A DNA stretch of 10,285 nt. It comes from CAYMLL01 sp964390645. Lineage in GTDB: Bacteria > Planctomycetota > UBA8108. Below the pieces are notes generated by a model. It ran no database searches. It was not told the origin of the DNA and saw nothing but the letters and a program-made list of their open reading frames with translations. Each line of letters starts with the position of its first letter. Position 1 is the first letter of the stretch. Shown piece after piece: positions 6,035-10,285 of this stretch. A program made the translations under genes and the position numbers. The stretch is taken from positions 1 through 10,285 of the forward strand of contig CAYMLL010000281.1 in assembly GCA_964390645.1 (NCBI GenBank), read 5' to 3'.

Positions 6035-7300
6035 ATGATCGGGATACCCCATCGCTATCTGACACAGGAGTTTCCGGGAATCGGAGGCGTCATCCGGGCG
6101 CGCCTGGAGGACTTCGTCGTGGAGGAGGTGCCGCTCTACAGCGCCTGTGGCGAGGGCGAGCACGTCTACTTCGAGATCGAGAAGCGGGATCTGTCGACAC
6201 TCGAGGCGCTCGAGTGGCTGTCCAGGCGGCTCGGCCGTGAGGTGCGCGACTTCGGCTACGCCGGGCTCAAGGACCGCAAGGGCATTACCCGGCAGACCTT
6301 GTCGCTTGCCGCCACGACGCCCGAGGAGATCGAGCTGCTCGACGTTCCCAAGCTCCGTGTCCTGGCGTGCTCGCGACACACCAACAAGCTGCGTGTAGGG
6401 CACTTGCGAGGTAACCGGTTCGTCATCCGGGTACGGGAGATCGAGGTCGATGTGCGGGATCGTGTCGCGCGGGTCCTCGAGTGTATCTGCGAGCGGGGTC
6501 TGCCGAACTATTTCGGACCGCAGCGCTTCGGCAACCGGGGCGACGCTCAGTGGGTCGGTAGCGCCATGTTGCGTCACGACTCTCGCTCCGCGGTCCGGAG
6601 GATCCTCGGCTGTCCGGCGGCAACCGAGAACAATCCCCATGTCGTCGCGGCTCGTCACCTCTTTCTGCAGTACCGCTGGCGAGAGGCGCTGGAGCGGTTC
6701 CCGGCGAGCTATCGTGAAGAGCGGCGGCTGCTCCGGTACCTCGTGCGCGCTGGTGAGAGGTACGACGGTGCGGTGAAGCTGCTGGGATCGGCGATCCTGC
6801 GGCTGTACTTCTCGGCGTTCCAGTCGTTTCTCTTCAACGTCATGCTCGAGAGGCGTCTCGAGCATGAGGACGGCCACCTCGGCCGGCTCCGAGACGGCGA
6901 CGTCGCGTTCCTTCACCGTAACGGCGCGGTCTTCACGGTGGGTGACGCCGAGAGTGATCAGTCGCGCGCCGATCGCTTCGAGATCAGCCCGAGCGGACCG
7001 ATCTTCGGCAAGAAGACCGTCCATCCGATCGGCGAGGAACTCGAACACGAGACACGGGTTCTCGAGGAGAACGGCTGTCGTAGCACGAGCTTTCACCATC
7101 TTCAGCAGCGGTGTGGGCTGCACGGCGGCCGGCGGCCTTTTCGCGTGCCCGTCGAGGATCTCGAGTGGCAGCAGGATGAGGAGGGGCTGCTCCTGCGCTT
7201 CTTTCTGCCGAAAGGCGCCTACGCGACGACGTTGCTCCGCGAGATCATGAAGAACGAGACCGTGCCCGTGGACTATCGACGGGATCCCGGAGTGGCTTGA
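6035..7300 (+). CDS. truD: tRNA pseudouridine(13) synthase TruD
   Basis: The product isomerises uridine 13 in the D arm of certain tRNAs to pseudouridine and acts in the cytoplasm without a cofactor. The 421-residue protein carries the family landmarks in order: an N-terminal RLEDFVVEEV segment, GLKDRKGITRQ with catalytic Asp80 (same number as in E. coli), the signature NYFGPQRFG (158-166), the motif AFQSFLFN, and a C-terminal FFLPKGAYATTLLREIMK. It is longer than the roughly 350-residue E. coli enzyme, resembling the longer forms with a larger insertion domain. I see no strong Shine-Dalgarno before the ATG at 6035, but the N-terminus fits the family. The cyclodeaminase-like gene follows after 14 bases, suggesting an operon. 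Confidence 0.95.
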   Translation: MIGIPHRYLTQEFPGIGGVIRARLEDFVVEEVPLYSACGEGEHVYFEIEKRDLSTLEALEWLSRRLGREVRDFGYAGLKDRKGITRQTLSLAATTPEEIELLDVPKLRVLACSRHTNKLRVGHLRGNRFVIRVREIEVDVRDRVARVLECICERGLPNYFGPQRFGNRGDAQWVGSAMLRHDSRSAVRRILGCPAATENNPHVVAARHLFLQYRWREALERFPASYREERRLLRYLVRAGERYDGAVKLLGSAILRLYFSAFQSFLFNVMLERRLEHEDGHLGRLRDGDVAFLHRNGAVFTVGDAESDQSRADRFEISPSGPIFGKKTVHPIGEELEHETRVLEENGCRSTSFHHLQQRCGLHGGRRPFRVPVEDLEWQQDEEGLLLRFFLPKGAYATTLLREIMKNETVPVDYRRDPGVA

Positions 7301-7314
7301 CGGGAGCGAGGAGC

Positions 7315-7983
7315 ATGAGCACTTTCGAGGAGCGGCCGGGCTCCGCCGACTTCGCCGAGCGTCTTGCTGCGCCGACGCCCACTCCCGGGGGCGGAGCCGC
7401 CGCCGCGCGTGTCGGCAAGCTCGGGACCTCGCTCGTACGCATGGTCACGGGCATTTCGCTCGAGAAGGCGCCGGGACCGCACGAGCGTGGCGACGACGGG
7501 AGCCGATGGGCGGTCGTGGAGCGCATCGCCGGCGAGGCTTGCGCGCTCGGCGAGCGCTTCGCGGACCTGGAGACGGAGGATATGGCGGCGTTCGAGGGCT
7601 TGCTCGCGGCGCTGAGGCTGCCGAGGTCCGGCGACGAGGAGAGAGAGCGGCGGCGTGTCGCCATCGCCAACGCGACCGTGCGGGCCACCGAGACGCCCCT
7701 GAGGACGCTCGAGGCGAGCCTCGAGCTGCTCGCCATGGTGCGTGAGCTTCTCGACCTGACCGCGAGCATCCGATTGCGGGCTGAGGCGGATCTGGGAGGC
7801 GCGCTGGAATTCGCGCACGCGGCGTTTCGGGGCGCCGAGGCCAACGTTCGGGTCAACTTGCCCGGGCTGAGGAAGGAGGCGCGAGGGGAGCAGCTGGAGC
7901 AACGGTGGAGGGGGCTGGCAGCGACGTTCGACGTGCAGTACGAGACATCGCGTCAGCAGCTCGCACGTCGGCTGCAAGGCTAG
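7315..7983 (+). CDS. Cyclodeaminase/cyclohydrolase family protein (FTCD C-terminal domain-like)
   Basis: This 222-residue protein is a stand-alone domain of the family that includes formimidoyltetrahydrofolate cyclodeaminase and methenyltetrahydrofolate cyclohydrolase (FchA), which process one-carbon units on folate. Evidence is the N-terminal FAERLAAPTPTPGGGAAAA (PGGG at 24-27), followed by all-helical sequence, and the ADLGGALEFAHAAFRGAEANVRVNL block near 155-185, matching the family's dimer-forming helices and folate-site region. Which reaction it performs cannot be told from sequence alone. Start: ATG at 7315 has GGGAG eight bases upstream. A TTG at 7297 overlapping the truD stop would add six residues but has no such site. 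Likely co-transcribed with truD. Confidence 0.87.
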   Translation: MSTFEERPGSADFAERLAAPTPTPGGGAAAARVGKLGTSLVRMVTGISLEKAPGPHERGDDGSRWAVVERIAGEACALGERFADLETEDMAAFEGLLAALRLPRSGDEERERRRVAIANATVRATETPLRTLEASLELLAMVRELLDLTASIRLRAEADLGGALEFAHAAFRGAEANVRVNLPGLRKEARGEQLEQRWRGLAATFDVQYETSRQQLARRLQG

Positions 7984-8034
7984 CGGCCGGCTGAAGAAGC
8001 GCTTCGGATGCAAACGCGAGTCATCTCGTCGGAG

Positions 8035-8160
8035 ATCGAGACGCTGGAGCGTGGGCGACGGGGTGCATCGTCGAGTTCCGGGAACACGGATCCTGGTGGT
8101 GCGGGGCCCGGGCGAAACGGCCGCGTTCGCGCCGATTTGACGGTTTCGACGGGCTGCTGG
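8035..8160 (+). repeat. Diverged intergenic repeat, copy B
   Basis: This is the partner of 133-258: gap-free and about 70% identical, in the same orientation and likewise just downstream of a plus-strand gene (52 bases after the cyclodeaminase stop). In the first third most mismatches are transitions. Differences fall almost evenly on all three codon positions in the two frames that are open across both copies, so conservation as protein is not supported. Confidence 0.7.
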
Positions 8161-8231
8161 ACGGCGGGAGCCGGACGTCCGAGTCGGGCACGAGAGGTGA
8201 GGCCGTGGCCGGCAGTGTTTCCGGAACCAAC

Positions 8232-8265
8232 CAGGACGGGGACGTCCACCGTCGTCAGGACGGGG
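8232..8265. repeat. Pair of 10-bp direct repeats
   Basis: CAGGACGGGG occurs at 8232-8241 and again at 8256-8265, start to start 24 bases. The intervening CGTCC (8243-8247) could also pair with GGACG (8258-8262). It may be a protein-binding site or the remnant of a duplication; nothing in the sequence decides. Confidence 0.5.
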
Positions 8266-8288
8266 CTTCCGGACGGCTGGGAGAGAGG

Positions 8289-8390
8289 GCGTAGCCGGAA
8301 CGTGACGCTCTGCAGGAAGGGGAGGGGGAAGAGTGAGATCGGATCTCAGCGGGGATCCCTGCAGAGTGTTCGTGGACCTTCCGGCTACGC
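8289..8390. repeat. Large two-part inverted repeat downstream of rpoD
   Basis: A perfect 12-bp outer stem (GCGTAGCCGGAA at 8289-8300, TTCCGGCTACGC at 8379-8390) encloses a perfect 9-bp stem (CTCTGCAGG at 8308-8316, CCTGCAGAG at 8358-8366). The two are separated by an asymmetric internal loop of 7 and 12 bases. The apex holds a third hairpin, TGAGAT/ATCTCA (8334-8348), beside a purine-rich single strand. The 102-base fold could be a structured RNA, a terminator without T tract, or a small palindromic mobile repeat. No terminal target duplication is obvious. Confidence 0.65.
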
Positions 8391-8415
8391 ATCAACAGAA
8401 AGCCGTTCGTGCGTC

Positions 8416-8437
8416 CGGGTCACGGGCTCGTGTCCCG
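8416..8437 (-). terminator. Candidate terminator hairpin for the sigma factor gene
   Basis: CGGGTCACG (8416-8424) pairs with CGTGTCCCG (8429-8437) with one T-T mismatch around a GGCT loop. On the minus strand it lies about 65 bases past the sigma factor stop. No T run follows, so intrinsic termination is uncertain. Confidence 0.35.
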
Positions 8438-8500
8438 AACTCTGGAAGCGCTTCGTCCTCGTATCGTCCAGAAGTGCTTTCGGTGTGTTGACGAGGCTCC

Positions 8501-10237
<1,737 letters not shown>

Positions 10238-10285
10238 GGGATCAGCCTCCGGATTCGGGTTGTCGATGAGACCGTCGGGCGAAGA

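Larger units (their letters stand above)
7984..8500. other. 517-bp intergenic region rich in repeats and hairpins
   Basis: This spacer between two convergent genes holds repeat copy B (8035-8160), two direct copies of CAGGACGGGG (8232-8241 and 8256-8265), a large two-part inverted repeat (8289-8390), a 9-pair hairpin (8416-8437) and the 10-bp palindrome GAAGCGCTTC twice (7996-8005 and 8445-8454). A plus-strand open frame crosses it and runs antisense into the sigma gene, but it is Arg/Ser/Gly-rich and unconvincing. I see no protein gene; an RNA gene is possible. Confidence 0.6.

Noticed and set aside
5903..7123. Minus-strand open frame of 406 codons opposite truD
   Set aside because: The plus strand encodes all TruD motifs including Asp80; the antisense frame has none.
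8137..8142. TTGACG hexamer in copy B as a -35 promoter element for an RNA gene
   Set aside because: No AT-rich -10 hexamer stands 16-18 bases downstream; the region there is almost pure G and C.
7980..8249. Minus-strand 89-codon open frame covering repeat copy B, with a similar open frame opposite copy A (about 55% residue identity)
   Set aside because: Copy A has no start codon in that frame, a plus frame shows equal similarity (about 57%), and substitutions are not concentrated at third positions. A coding origin is not supported.

Overview
This is a GC-rich bacterial chromosomal window with mostly housekeeping and cell-envelope genes. It carries two tandem DUF1573 proteins, a membrane-anchored TPR/retropepsin protein, a long-form TruD, a stand-alone cyclodeaminase-like protein and a primary sigma-70 factor. 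This mix, with the Thr/Pro/Ala-rich exported proteins, is most reminiscent of Planctomycetota. That assignment is inference from gene content, not from a marker gene. I see no mobile element, CRISPR array, tRNA or rRNA.

Layout, left to right. The tail of an unidentified plus-strand gene (1-110) is followed by an intergenic region with one copy of a diverged repeat (133-258) and a plausible sigma-70 promoter (311-339). A plus-strand gene (462-2471, possibly from 399) encodes zinc ribbon, membrane helix, degenerate trypsin-like domain, TPR-like helices and a retropepsin-type aspartyl protease. A hairpin-rich convergent intergenic region (2472-2808) separates it from two minus-strand DUF1573 genes: a lipoprotein (2809-4206) downstream of a secreted paralogue (4323-5741). 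A perfect 9-bp stem lies between them. A divergent spacer (5742-6034) leads into plus-strand truD (6035-7300), with a cyclodeaminase-family gene (7315-7983) 14 bases behind it. A 517-bp spacer holds the second repeat copy (8035-8160), a pair of 10-bp direct repeats and a large two-part inverted repeat (8289-8390). The minus-strand housekeeping sigma factor (8501-10237) closes the window, and its true start may lie beyond the right edge.

How the genes may work together. The aspartyl-protease protein and the DUF1573 pair are all predicted to act outside the cytoplasm, but they are convergent, so joint function is only a guess. TruD and the cyclodeaminase probably share a transcript without an obvious biochemical link. 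The least explained signals are non-coding: the 126-bp repeat pair, about 70% identical with no gaps and each copy just downstream of a plus-strand stop codon, and the 102-bp inverted repeat beside rpoD. No clear new defence or metabolic system is visible.
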